Positions 8,681 through 16,150 of a stretch of 64,000 nucleotides of DNA are shown here, in pieces. Source of the DNA: an uncultured delta proteobacterium (GTDB lineage Bacteria; Desulfobacterota; Desulfobulbia; Desulfobulbales; Desulfurivibrionaceae); NCBI GenBank assembly GCA_903869265.1, contig CAIPYE010000004.1, positions 1-64,000 of the forward strand, in the 5' to 3' direction. The position numbers and the translations under genes are program-made. The notes under the pieces are model-generated. The model was not told the DNA's origin. It did no database searches and worked only from the letters and a program-made list of their open reading frames with translations. Every line of letters starts with the position of its first letter. Within the stretch, counting starts at the first letter, position 1.

Positions 8681-10282
8681 ATGTCCGAGTCCTTTGTTTA
8701 TAATAATGCCGCAATTTTCCCTGCCTGTCGAAGGGTGTTGACTGATTCACAGTGGCAGGGTTTTCTTGCTCTCCTGATCCCTGCTGCCAATCTTGCCGAC
8801 CTGGCCGGGCTGCTTGCCTCCCCTGTTTTCGCCTTATCAGGCGCGCCCCCATATCTGCCCGATCTGGCCCGGCTGGAACTTGCCCTGTACCAGGCGCGCC
8901 AGGAAACGGCAGCCCTGTCCGTCATGGTGGAGGAGCTCACTGTAAACCCCTCGCTGCAATTGCTTGAAGTTCCCTGGGCCGGACTGCCCCATTTGCTTGA
9001 AAAAGACGGCGCGCAGGCCCCCCAACCCGTGCTGCAACAGGAGATGCTTCTGGTCTGGTGTGATCCGAAAACGGGAGAGGCTCAGGCGCAGATGGCAGGG
9101 CCAGAGGAGCTCCTGGCTCTGAAGATGGTCTCCGAAGGGATTGATCCCCGTCAGGCCGCCGCCTTCGGGGAGTTGCCGGTTGGGGCCATTGAGGAGGCTC
9201 TTGAGTGTGCCGCGAGCAAGGGGATTCTTCTCGCGCCGGCCTCGCGCATCCGCAGGGAGGAACAAAGTTTTCCCATCACCGAGGCGGTTGCGTCCCGCTT
9301 TCTGGCCGCCGAGGTTTTCACCCTGCAATGGCACATCACCCAGGTTTGCGACCTGCATTGCAAGCATTGCTACGATCGGAGCGACCGCGCGCCCTTGTCT
9401 CTGGCCCGTGGCCTCGCGGTGCTGGATGATTTGCTGGCCTTTTGCCAAAGCCGCCATGTGCGCGGGCAAGTGAGCTTTTCTGGCGGCAACCCCTTGCTCT
9501 ATCCGCATTTTCTTGAGCTGTACCAGGCTGCGGTGGATCGGGGGTTCAGCGTGGCCATCCTTGGCAATGCAACCTCGAAAGAGCACCTTCTGCCCCTGCT
9601 GACCATCGAAAAACCTGCCTTTTATCAGGTAAGCCTTGAGGGGTTGCCCGAGCATAACGACTTTATCCGGGGCAAGGGCTATTTCGCCAGGGTCATGGAG
9701 TTTCTCGATCTTCTGCGCGAACAGGAGATCTACTCCATGGTGATGCTCACTTTGACCCGTGGCAATATGGCGCAGGTTCTGCCCCTGGCGGAGCTGCTCC
9801 GTGATCGGGCCGACCTGTTTGTTTTTAACCGGCTGGCCATGGTCGGGGAGGGCTCACTGCTGGAATCGGTGCCAATCGCGGAGTATAGGGGGTTTCTGGA
9901 ACGCTATCTCGCTGCGGCCCGCGAGAATCCGGGCATGGGCCTCAAGGATAATTTTTTCAATGTGCTCCGTGCGGAAAAAGGCGAACCCCTGCTGGGGGGG
10001 TGCGCCGGGTTTGGGTGCGGCGCGGCCTTTAATTTTGTTTCGCTGCTGCCCGATGGCGAGGTACATGGTTGTCGGAAATTCCCTTCGCTCATCGGCAACG
10101 TCTTCAGCCAATCTCTGGCAGAGATTTATGACTCCCCCGCCGCCCGGCACTACCGGGCCGGCTGCCAAGCCTGTAGGGACTGCCGTTTGCGGCCTGCCTG
10201 CGGGGGCTGTCTTGCCGTGAGCCACGGCTTCGGCCTCGATGTCTTCACCGAGCGCGACCCCTACTGTTTTCTGGAGCAATAA
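8681..10282 (+). CDS. sbtM: Radical SAM/SPASM peptide maturase, SbtM-like
   Basis: A 533-residue radical SAM enzyme. The N-terminal 215 residues are a poorly conserved region that may include a precursor-recognition part. CDLHCKHC gives the SAM-cluster cysteines C223, C227 and C230. SFSGGNPLLYP is the GGE-like SAM motif, and the C-terminal SPASM region is Cys-rich (CAGFGCG, HGCRKFPS, CQACRDCRLRPACGGC). SPASM enzymes modify ribosomal peptides. Identification as the selenobiotic maturase rests mainly on the precursor-like gene with Ser-Gly-UGA-Ser-Gly motifs 0.9 kb downstream. The next gene starts 2 bp after the stop, indicating an operon. Confidence 0.85.
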   Translation: MSESFVYNNAAIFPACRRVLTDSQWQGFLALLIPAANLADLAGLLASPVFALSGAPPYLPDLARLELALYQARQETAALSVMVEELTVNPSLQLLEVPWAGLPHLLEKDGAQAPQPVLQQEMLLVWCDPKTGEAQAQMAGPEELLALKMVSEGIDPRQAAAFGELPVGAIEEALECAASKGILLAPASRIRREEQSFPITEAVASRFLAAEVFTLQWHITQVCDLHCKHCYDRSDRAPLSLARGLAVLDDLLAFCQSRHVRGQVSFSGGNPLLYPHFLELYQAAVDRGFSVAILGNATSKEHLLPLLTIEKPAFYQVSLEGLPEHNDFIRGKGYFARVMEFLDLLREQEIYSMVMLTLTRGNMAQVLPLAELLRDRADLFVFNRLAMVGEGSLLESVPIAEYRGFLERYLAAARENPGMGLKDNFFNVLRAEKGEPLLGGCAGFGCGAAFNFVSLLPDGEVHGCRKFPSLIGNVFSQSLAEIYDSPAARHYRAGCQACRDCRLRPACGGCLAVSHGFGLDVFTERDPYCFLEQ

Positions 10283-10284
10283 CC

Positions 10285-11025
10285 ATGGACCTGCGGATTC
10301 TTTCCTACAACATCCACCGGGCCATCGGGGTTGACCGGCGGTTTCGGCCCGAGCGCATATCCGCGATCCTGGCCCATTACGATGCCGATGTCGTTTTGTT
10401 GCAGGAGGTGGACGTGGGCGTGCCCCGGTCGCGGGAATTGAACCTGGCTACGGAACTGGCCGAGCGTGGCAATTATCCTTACTATGCCGTGGGCTTGAAT
10501 GTGCAGCTACGCAAGGGGATGTACGGCAACGCCACCCTGAGCCGCTATCCCATTGCCCGAGAACGTAATATTGATCTGACCCTTGATGGCCGCAAGGCCA
10601 GGGGCTGCCTGTTCACCGAGCTGGAATTGCCCGCCGGGGCGTCCACCCTGCTTTTACCCGTGTTCAACCTGCACTTGGGGCTTTCCTTCAAGGAGCGGCC
10701 CCAGCAGGTGGGGCGTTTGGTGCGGACCCCGGAGTTTACCAGTATCGGTGAGGATGCGCCCTGTGTGGTGGCAGGGGATTTCAACGACTGGTGGACCAGG
10801 ATTGCCCCACTGTTCACCGAGGCTCTGGGCTTTGCCTGCGCCACCAACCATGGGGTTGGCTACCAGAACGCTTTTCTGACCTATCCCTCCTTTTCGCCCA
10901 CCACCGGCCTGGACAAGGTTTTTTGCCGGGGGCCGATCACCGTTTTGGGCGGCAGGCGCTGTCGGCTTCGGGTGTCAAAGGTCGCCAGCGATCATCTGCC
11001 CGTTATTGTTGATCTCCAACTCTAG
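10285..11025 (+). CDS. Endonuclease/exonuclease/phosphatase (EEP) family protein
   Basis: A 246-residue EEP-fold protein. The catalytic landmarks are present: SYNIHR at the start, LLQEVD, an internal NLHLG, GDFNDWW and a terminal SDHLPVIVDL. Related proteins hydrolyse phosphodiester bonds in nucleic acids, phosphoinositides or lipids; no signal peptide is seen. Its start lies 2 bp after the radical SAM gene, so it is translationally linked to the RiPP locus, although a phosphodiesterase has no obvious step in peptide maturation. The role in the cluster is unknown. Confidence 0.88.
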   Translation: MDLRILSYNIHRAIGVDRRFRPERISAILAHYDADVVLLQEVDVGVPRSRELNLATELAERGNYPYYAVGLNVQLRKGMYGNATLSRYPIARERNIDLTLDGRKARGCLFTELELPAGASTLLLPVFNLHLGLSFKERPQQVGRLVRTPEFTSIGEDAPCVVAGDFNDWWTRIAPLFTEALGFACATNHGVGYQNAFLTYPSFSPTTGLDKVFCRGPITVLGGRRCRLRVSKVASDHLPVIVDLQL

Positions 11026-11188
11026 GCCGCCCTGTCACAGGGAGATTTTTTCGTTGACTTTTGTATGGGGTTTTCTGATGATATTCCCATGGCTGGATTG
11101 GGTTGGCCGATGCGGTTTTGATCAGGGAGGACCGGATACGCCGGTTGCCTCGTTTTCCCAATGCGCAAGCAATTGCAAGGAGGGAGTT

Positions 11189-11464
11189 ATGGAAACAAAG
11201 GATTTAAAGAAATTTCTGGCAGGCTTTGGCATTGCCAGCCTGCTGGCCGGGGTCGGTCTTGCCGCTTCGGCGACCAAGGCTACCGGAGCCAGCGGCTGAA
11301 GCGGCAGCAAGGGCAGTGCCGTGAGCACTGAGGAAAAGGCGAAGACTGGAGAAGAAAAAGGAGTGACGGAAAAGAAGGGTACTCCGGAAGAAGAAGCGGC
11401 AAAAGCCAAGAAGAAGAAAGAAGAAGAAAAGAAAAAACCCGGGAAAAGCGGCTGAAGCGGCTGA
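11189..11464 (+). CDS. sbtA: SbtA-like RiPP precursor with two selenocysteines (UGA 37 and 89)
   Basis: ATG at 11189 follows a strong AAGGAGGGAG. The frame reads 36 residues (leader METKDLKKFLAGFG, a hydrophobic Gly/Ala stretch), a UGA at 11297, a Ser/Gly then Lys/Glu-rich linker, a second UGA at 11453, and a UGA stop at 11462. Both internal UGAs sit in Ser-Gly-UGA-Ser-Gly. Each is followed by a hairpin whose loop starts exactly 21 nt downstream, as expected for bacterial SECIS elements. With both decoded as Sec the peptide has 91 residues. Ordinary gene callers would stop at residue 36. The upstream radical SAM enzyme and the Sec motif fit the selenobiotic (SbtA/SbtM) family. Confidence 0.8.
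11300..11330 (+). promoter_or_regulatory. Bacterial SECIS-like hairpin after first UGA of sbtA
   Basis: Arms CAGTGC (11314-11319) and GCACTG (11325-11330) close a CGTGA loop. The loop begins 21 nt after UGA 11297-11299, within the range seen for SelB-dependent Sec insertion, and contains G near its 5' side. It lies inside the coding frame, as bacterial SECIS elements do. Confidence 0.65.
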
Positions 11465-11487
11465 TATAGAACGCAGGTTGCGTTCTA
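11456..11487 (+). promoter_or_regulatory. Bacterial SECIS-like hairpin after second UGA of sbtA
   Basis: A perfect 9-bp stem (11467-11475 with 11479-11487) carries a GGT loop, which recalls the GGU apical loop recognised by SelB in E. coli fdhF. The loop starts 21 nt after UGA 11453-11455 but only 12 nt after the next UGA (11462). This suggests the former is recoded and the latter terminates. Confidence 0.65.
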
Positions 11488-11497
11488 AAATATTTGT

Positions 11498-11526
11498 AAA
11501 AAAGGCAGGGAGACTTGCCTTTTTTT
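11498..11526 (+). terminator. Rho-independent terminator after sbtA
   Basis: AGGCA (11503-11507) pairs with TGCCT (11516-11520), flanked by an A run before and seven T after. It separates the precursor from the peroxiredoxin gene and may act in both directions. Placed directly after the precursor, it would raise sbtA transcript relative to downstream genes. Confidence 0.75.
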
Positions 11527-11562
11527 ATTGGCGGCGTGAGTGATTTTTGAGAGGGAGACACC

Positions 11563-12105
11563 ATGGATTTGACCGGAAAACCTGCGATGCCGTTTGCGCT
11601 TCCCGACAGTCAAGGGAAGATGCACCATCTGGCTGACTATAAAGGCTCTTGGCTGTTGCTGGTTTTTCACCGTCACCTCGGCTGACTGCCCTGCCGCGCC
11701 CATCTCTCGCAGTTGCGGGAGCACGAAGCAGAGCTGGCGGGACTCGGTGTTGCCATCGCGGTGGTTACCTTTGAAGCGGGTTTTCTGGCCCGGCAGTATG
11801 TCGAGGAGTCCGGTCTGGTCTGGCCGTTGTTGGTCGATGAAAAACGGGAGCTCTACCGCGGTTACGGGATGCTTGCCGCTTCCTTCTGGGATATCTGGGG
11901 GGTGAGAACCTGGCTGGCCTATGGGAAGGGTATTCTTGCCGGACAAAAATTGCACAGGTCGGAGGGCGATATTTCCCAGCGCGGTGGTGACGTGCTCATC
12001 GACCCGACCGGTGTGGTCCGCCTGCACCATGTGGGAGAAGGGCCTGCGGATCGACCTTCCGTGGGGCAACTTCTGGATGCGATACGGGCAAGCCGGAGGG
12101 TATAA
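11563..12105 (+). CDS. Selenocysteine-containing peroxiredoxin-like protein (UxxC)
   Basis: ATG at 11563 follows GAGAGGGAGA. The frame crosses UGA 11683-11685 at codon 41 and continues without break to TAA/TAG at 12103-12105, giving 180 residues. The sequence around UGA (FHRHLG-U-LPCRAHLSQL) aligns with the CxxC site of the PRX_like2 branch of the AhpC/TSA superfamily, where the peroxidatic residue is the first Cys. It would therefore use Sec41 with resolving C44. A hairpin (11704-11710/11715-11721) lies at the right distance. The gene is followed 17 bp later by an AhpF-like reductase, its likely electron donor. Confidence 0.85.
11686..11721 (+). promoter_or_regulatory. Bacterial SECIS-like hairpin of the peroxiredoxin-like gene
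   Basis: CTCTCGC (11704-11710) pairs with GCGGGAG (11715-11721) with one U-G pair and an AGTT loop starting 26 nt after UGA 11683-11685. G is the second loop base. The position falls in the usual bacterial SECIS range, though the stem is less regular than those in sbtA. Confidence 0.5.
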
Positions 12106-12122
12106 TAAAGGTTTGGAGTAGC

Positions 12123-13772
12123 GTGGTGGAAAAAATATTTGGCGGCGGAGAGGAAGGAATGGCGGAGCAGAATAGGTTGAAGGAAGAAGACGCGCAGGCG
12201 CAGTTGCAAAAGTTTTTTGCGGCGATACCTAGGGAAATTCCCCTGGTTCTGTTTTGCGAGCCGGGCAAGAATGAACCCTTTGCCGAGGGGGCCAGGCAGA
12301 TCATCCGCGCCATCCGTGAGATAACCGACAAGGTGTCCCTGCGCGAGTACACCCTGGACCATGCGCTGGCCAAAGAGTGGGGGATCAGCAGATCGCCGAC
12401 CCTGGTCTTTGCCCCAGAAAATTTTAAGATCCGCTGGCTGGGCGCGCCCTTGGGGCATGAAGTACAGACCTTCATGGAGGCGCTCAGGATTATCGGCCGC
12501 CAGGAACCGGACCTGGGCAAGGAGGCCATAAAGGTACTAGCCAAGCTGGACTCGCCCCGGGCAATCAAGGTATTTGTCAGCCCCTCCTGCCCGTATTGCC
12601 CGCAAGCAGCGATCAACGGAATCCGGGCTGCCGTGGCGCGACCGGATCTTATCTCCCTGGAACTCATTGATATCCAAGCCAATCCGGACCTGGCCGAGCA
12701 GTATGCGGCCCAAAGTGTTCCCCAGACCTTTGCCAACGAAACGCAGATCGGCTTGGGCGCCCAACCGGAGGAGCTTTTTGTCGCCTCTCTGGCCGCCTTG
12801 GAGCCGCAACGGGTTTTCATCCCGGACAGCGATGCCGAGGAGATCGTCTGCGATCTGGTCATTGTCGGCGGCGGGCCTGCCGGCCTGACCGCAGGCATCT
12901 ATGCGGCCCGGAGCGGCTTGCAGGCGGTGGTTGTGGAAAAAGGCGTGTTGGGCGGGCAGGTCGCCACCACCCCCATGGTGGAAAACTATCCGGGCTTCAC
13001 CCAGGTGGGTGGCAAGACCCTGGTGGACATCATGGTGACCCATGCCCTCGAATACGTGAAGATTTTCCCCGGCGAGGAGGTGCAGACCATCACGCCGGGC
13101 GAGGTGTTCACCGTCACCACCACCAGGCGTCGCTACAAGACGCGGGCGGTGCTGCTGGCCACCGGTGCAGGCTACAAGCGGCTTGGCGCACCGGGGGAAG
13201 AGCGGTTGGCCGGACGCGGGATCAGCTATTGCTCGACCTGCGACGGCCCGCTTTTCACGGGCAAAAAGGTGCTCATGGTGGGGGGCGGCGACAGTGCCGT
13301 GACCGAGGCCCTGCATCTGCACAACATCGGGGTTGGGGTGACCATGGTGCATCGACGGGAGAGCCTGCGCGCCCAAGAACGTCTGCTTGTCAGCCTGCGG
13401 GAGTCTGGTATTCCGGTGCTGTTCAATAGCGAGGTCGTCGAGATTCTAGGCGAGGCGAGGGTTGAAGCGGTGCGGCTCAAAAACAACCGGACCGGAGAGG
13501 AGTCCACCCTGCCGGTGGATGGCGTTTTCATCGCCATCGGTTATAGCCCGGCAGTGGAGCTGGCCCGAAGCCTCGGGGCCGAGTTGACCCCGGACGGCTA
13601 TATCAAAAAGGATGAGCGCCACCGGACCACGGTGCCGGGGGTCTACTCGGCAGGCGACGTGGAGGGCGGGTTCAAGCAGATCGTCACCGCGGCCGGGCAT
13701 GGGTCCGAGGCGGCGCTCGCCATCTTTGAAGATCTGATAAACCCCTACTGGACGAATCAGAAAAAGCGGTAG
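12123..13772 (+). CDS. AhpF-like thioredoxin reductase with N-terminal glutaredoxin/PDO domains
   Basis: A 549-residue flavoprotein. Residues about 15-225 form two thioredoxin-like folds (protein disulfide oxidoreductase type) with a redox SPSCPYCPQA site near 155. The C-terminal thioredoxin reductase part has the FAD motif GGGPAGLTAG, the redox CSTCDG site, an NADPH motif GGGDSAVTEA and the final GVYSAGDVEGG. This is the AhpF plan, which passes electrons from NAD(P)H through FAD and two disulfides to a peroxiredoxin. Its position directly after the Sec peroxiredoxin fits that role. The GTG at 12123 (after GGAG) and the ATG at 12159 (after GGAGAGG) are both plausible starts. Confidence 0.92.
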   Translation: MVEKIFGGGEEGMAEQNRLKEEDAQAQLQKFFAAIPREIPLVLFCEPGKNEPFAEGARQIIRAIREITDKVSLREYTLDHALAKEWGISRSPTLVFAPENFKIRWLGAPLGHEVQTFMEALRIIGRQEPDLGKEAIKVLAKLDSPRAIKVFVSPSCPYCPQAAINGIRAAVARPDLISLELIDIQANPDLAEQYAAQSVPQTFANETQIGLGAQPEELFVASLAALEPQRVFIPDSDAEEIVCDLVIVGGGPAGLTAGIYAARSGLQAVVVEKGVLGGQVATTPMVENYPGFTQVGGKTLVDIMVTHALEYVKIFPGEEVQTITPGEVFTVTTTRRRYKTRAVLLATGAGYKRLGAPGEERLAGRGISYCSTCDGPLFTGKKVLMVGGGDSAVTEALHLHNIGVGVTMVHRRESLRAQERLLVSLRESGIPVLFNSEVVEILGEARVEAVRLKNNRTGEESTLPVDGVFIAIGYSPAVELARSLGAELTPDGYIKKDERHRTTVPGVYSAGDVEGGFKQIVTAAGHGSEAALAIFEDLINPYWTNQKKR

Positions 13773-14599
13773 ATGACTGCGGTTGTCACTGCCCAGACCA
13801 GGACCAGGATGGTCCCGACCGCGCAGGCCGCGCCAAGCAGCCGGTGGCCGAACATTTCGCGGCGGTTTTCCTGATAACCCAGGAGCAGCCCGCAGAGGAT
13901 GCCCGTTGCCATGCCGCCGCCGTGGGCCCAGTTGTTGATTCCAGGCACCAGCAACCCAAAGGCGAAGATGCTCATTGCCCAGCCGCCGATCTGGTGGTAC
14001 ACCTGCTGGCCATAGCTGCCGCCCCGGCTTTTTCCGTAATACAGCGCCGCGCCGATCAGGGCGCAGACCGCCGCCGAAGCGCCGATGGTAAGAGGAATTC
14101 CGGCCAGATACGAGAGCAGAAATCCGCCGATGCCGCCCAGGGTGTAGATGGTGAACATCCGGGCCAGGCCGTATTCCTGGATCACCAGGGGGGCTATCTG
14201 CCGCAGGGCGATGAGGTTGAAGACGAGATGGAGCAGGCTGCCGTGCAGATAGCTGGCGGAAACCAGCGACCACCAGCGGTGCAGGGCCGCGATGGGCATG
14301 GTGCCGGTCGCTCCCAGTAGCAGAAGGCTTCGGTTGTCCGGGGAAAGAAAGCCAAAGGGGTTCATGCCCATGGACGTGCCGCCGGGATTCAGAATCACCG
14401 AGAAAACAAAAAAGGCGATGTTGAGGCCGATTAAGCCTGTGAGGAAGAAGTCCGGGTCATGGAATGGGTGGAGGAGTCCATTGTTTTTCCACCAGGAACC
14501 GGGAGATTTGATGCCGCAATACGGGCAGCGTGGTTCGTCCCGGCTGATGAGGCGGCGGCAGTTTGGGCAGAGCTGAGAGGTTTTGTGAGAAGGGGGCAT
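13757..14599 (-). CDS. Rhomboid intramembrane serine protease with zinc-ribbon N-terminus
   Basis: About 280 residues from the ATG at 14599. An N-terminal double zinc-ribbon-like segment (CPNC and CPYC) precedes six to seven membrane helices. The catalytic serine lies in GASAAVC and the histidine in NNWAHGGG; the HGSLLHLVFN motif in an early helix is typical of rhomboids. It should cleave membrane protein segments inside the cytoplasmic membrane. Frames upstream of 14599 exist but lack conservation. Its 3' end overlaps that of the AhpF-like gene by 16 bp, in convergent orientation. Confidence 0.9.
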   Translation of the reverse strand: MPPSHKTSQLCPNCRRLISRDEPRCPYCGIKSPGSWWKNNGLLHPFHDPDFFLTGLIGLNIAFFVFSVILNPGGTSMGMNPFGFLSPDNRSLLLLGATGTMPIAALHRWWSLVSASYLHGSLLHLVFNLIALRQIAPLVIQEYGLARMFTIYTLGGIGGFLLSYLAGIPLTIGASAAVCALIGAALYYGKSRGGSYGQQVYHQIGGWAMSIFAFGLLVPGINNWAHGGGMATGILCGLLLGYQENRREMFGHRLLGAACAVGTILVLVWAVTTAVIYRFF

Positions 14600-14720
14600 A
14601 TGGCGGCTTGGTTGGCTGATAAGATTATTTTTAGTTGCCCCAACTAACCACATCCGTCCTGAAAAAACCAGAAAAAGCGTGACTGCATGGTCTGGGTCAT
14701 CCACCGATGAGGCGACCACC

Positions 14721-15260
14721 ATGGAAACGCAGTCTCGTTTTACCTTGCAGGATTTTTATGGCGGCAGCATTGGCATCCGGCTCGCTGTTGCCCAAAGCCT
14801 CTATCCCGATCTTGCCCTGGAGCTTGCCGCCAACGAACCGTTTGCCCGGATGCTGGCCCAGGCGGTGGTGCTTGAAAAAGAGCTGGCCCGGACCATGGCG
14901 GGCTTGGAATTGGCCGCCCTCTGCGCCGTCTGCGGCACCAAGGTGGGTGGCGGTTGTTGCAGCAGCTTTATGGCCGGGGAAAACGATGTGGCTCAGTTGC
15001 TGATCAATCTCCTGGCGGGGGTTCCCGTTGCTGCCCTGCGGGAGGATGATGAGTGCTGTTTTCTTGGGGAAAGGGGCTGTTTGCTTCTGTTCAAGCCCAT
15101 ATTCTGCCTGAATTATAACTGCCAACAGATCAGGCAGGGTGCTGGTCCAGACCGGATGCGGAGGCTGGACCAGGCAACGGGAGAACTGCTCCAGCAGCAG
15201 TATGCTCTGGAGCAACTGCTGCTGGAGATTTTGCGGCAACGGGGCACGCTGATCGGTTGA
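14721..15260 (+). CDS. Cysteine-rich hypothetical protein, possibly YkgJ-like
   Basis: About 179 residues from the ATG at 14721. The centre holds a cluster CAVCGTKVGGGCCSSF, then ECCFLGERGC, then FCLNYNC, ten cysteines that could bind a metal or FeS cluster. The spacing recalls the CxxC...CC pattern of YkgJ-type putative Zn/Fe-chelating proteins, but the match is not close enough to name. The C-terminus is a Gln/Leu-rich helix. Part of its 3' end recurs, decayed, at 16055-16150. Confidence 0.7.
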   Translation: METQSRFTLQDFYGGSIGIRLAVAQSLYPDLALELAANEPFARMLAQAVVLEKELARTMAGLELAALCAVCGTKVGGGCCSSFMAGENDVAQLLINLLAGVPVAALREDDECCFLGERGCLLLFKPIFCLNYNCQQIRQGAGPDRMRRLDQATGELLQQQYALEQLLLEILRQRGTLIG

Positions 15261-15285
15261 TCTTCCTGTTGGCGCCTTCCTCTGC
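15186..15285 (+). repeat. Source copy of a ~95-bp duplicated segment
   Basis: The last codons of the Cys-rich gene and about 25 bp beyond match 16055-16150, with shared blocks such as CCAGCAGCAGTATG, GAGCAACTGCTGCTGG and GCTGATC. The two copies flank the membrane protein gene at 15484 in direct orientation, so an ancient tandem duplication with loss of one gene copy is the simplest reading. Confidence 0.6.
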
Positions 15286-15411
15286 TTTTTTTATTCCCCC
15301 CGCTCCCAGCGGCTGCGTGTTCCTTAGGGGTTAGGACAATTATTCTCCTGAATTAACGAAATAATTTGTTGTTGGAAATGGGGAAAAATGATTGTATCGT
15401 GTTTCGCGTTG

Positions 15412-15432
15412 ATTCTTCTTTCGAAGAAGAAT
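15412..15432. repeat. Perfect 9-bp inverted repeat (possible operator)
   Basis: ATTCTTCTT and AAGAAGAAT are separated by TCG, 50 bp upstream of the membrane protein start. No T tract follows, so an operator or mRNA hairpin is likelier than a terminator. Confidence 0.4.
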
Positions 15433-15483
15433 AGAACGGGAGCGGATTCTGGAAAAATTTAGAACGGCATTCGGAGGAACACA

Positions 15484-16005
15484 ATGGACTGGCAGACCTT
15501 GGACTGGCAGACCCGCACAACGGTCATGGTTATTACCTGCAGTGCTGCGATCATCGGAATCAGCATTGTCCATTTGCGGGGGCTGTTCAAGGCAACCCCG
15601 CTTATTGCCGAGCGGAGTCAGCGCTATGTGCTCCGGTTTCTGAAAATAAACCGGTTGCTGATGTTCTTTTTTCTGGCTGGCTATATCGTGGTTGCCCTGA
15701 GCGTGCTTCTGGGCAGGACGAGTCTCGGGATGTTTTCGGTGAGTCTTATCTTTTTTCTTGGGGCGGTGTTCGTGTTTCTCGGCAGTTCGCTTCACGCCAG
15801 GATGATCAACGAAATCCAGCAGACCATCCAGGGGCTGTTGCCCATCTGTCTTGAGTGCAAGAGGATCCGGACAACGGGTGCCGAATCCTCAGACCAAGCA
15901 TCCTGGAAGGAGATCGAATCCTACATCTCCCAGCGGACAGACGTGAGGTTTTCCCACGGCATCTGCCCCCAGTGTCTCGACAAGGTCCGTCAGCGCCGAA
16001 AGTAG
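15484..16005 (+). CDS. Membrane protein with LPICxxCKrIR zinc-finger-like tail
   Basis: A 173-residue protein with three hydrophobic helices (about 13-32, 57-78 and 82-100) and a cytoplasmic tail. The tail (LLPICLECKRIRTT near 119, then KEIESYIS, then FSHGICPQC) is the small Cys-containing module often found at the C-terminus of PAS/sensor kinases and response regulators in Desulfobacterota. Here it stands alone on a membrane anchor with no kinase domain. The four cysteines could bind zinc. ATG at 15484 follows GGAGGAACACA. Confidence 0.8.
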   Translation: MDWQTLDWQTRTTVMVITCSAAIIGISIVHLRGLFKATPLIAERSQRYVLRFLKINRLLMFFFLAGYIVVALSVLLGRTSLGMFSVSLIFFLGAVFVFLGSSLHARMINEIQQTIQGLLPICLECKRIRTTGAESSDQASWKEIESYISQRTDVRFSHGICPQCLDKVRQRRK

Positions 16006-16054
16006 GCGCAAATTCCCCCCCCCAGTCCGATTTGAGTCTTTGCTTTGGCTAAAA

Positions 16055-16150
16055 GTTCCAGCAGCAGTATGCCCCGGAGCAACTGCTGCTGGTTGTGTTA
16101 CCGTCTGAGGGACCGCTTGATCGGCTGATCTTTCTGTTAGCACCCTTCCA
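16055..16150 (+). repeat. Decayed second copy of the 3' end of the Cys-rich gene
   Basis: This stretch aligns with 15186-15285 with scattered substitutions and small indels and has no open frame of its own. It runs into the end of the cytochrome gene on the other strand (stop at 16137), so part of that gene's 3' end may derive from the duplication. Confidence 0.55.

Noticed and set aside
11713..12105. ATG at 11713 as the start of the peroxiredoxin-like gene
   Set aside because: It would remove the catalytic site; the upstream frame with its ribosome site and UGA matches the family.
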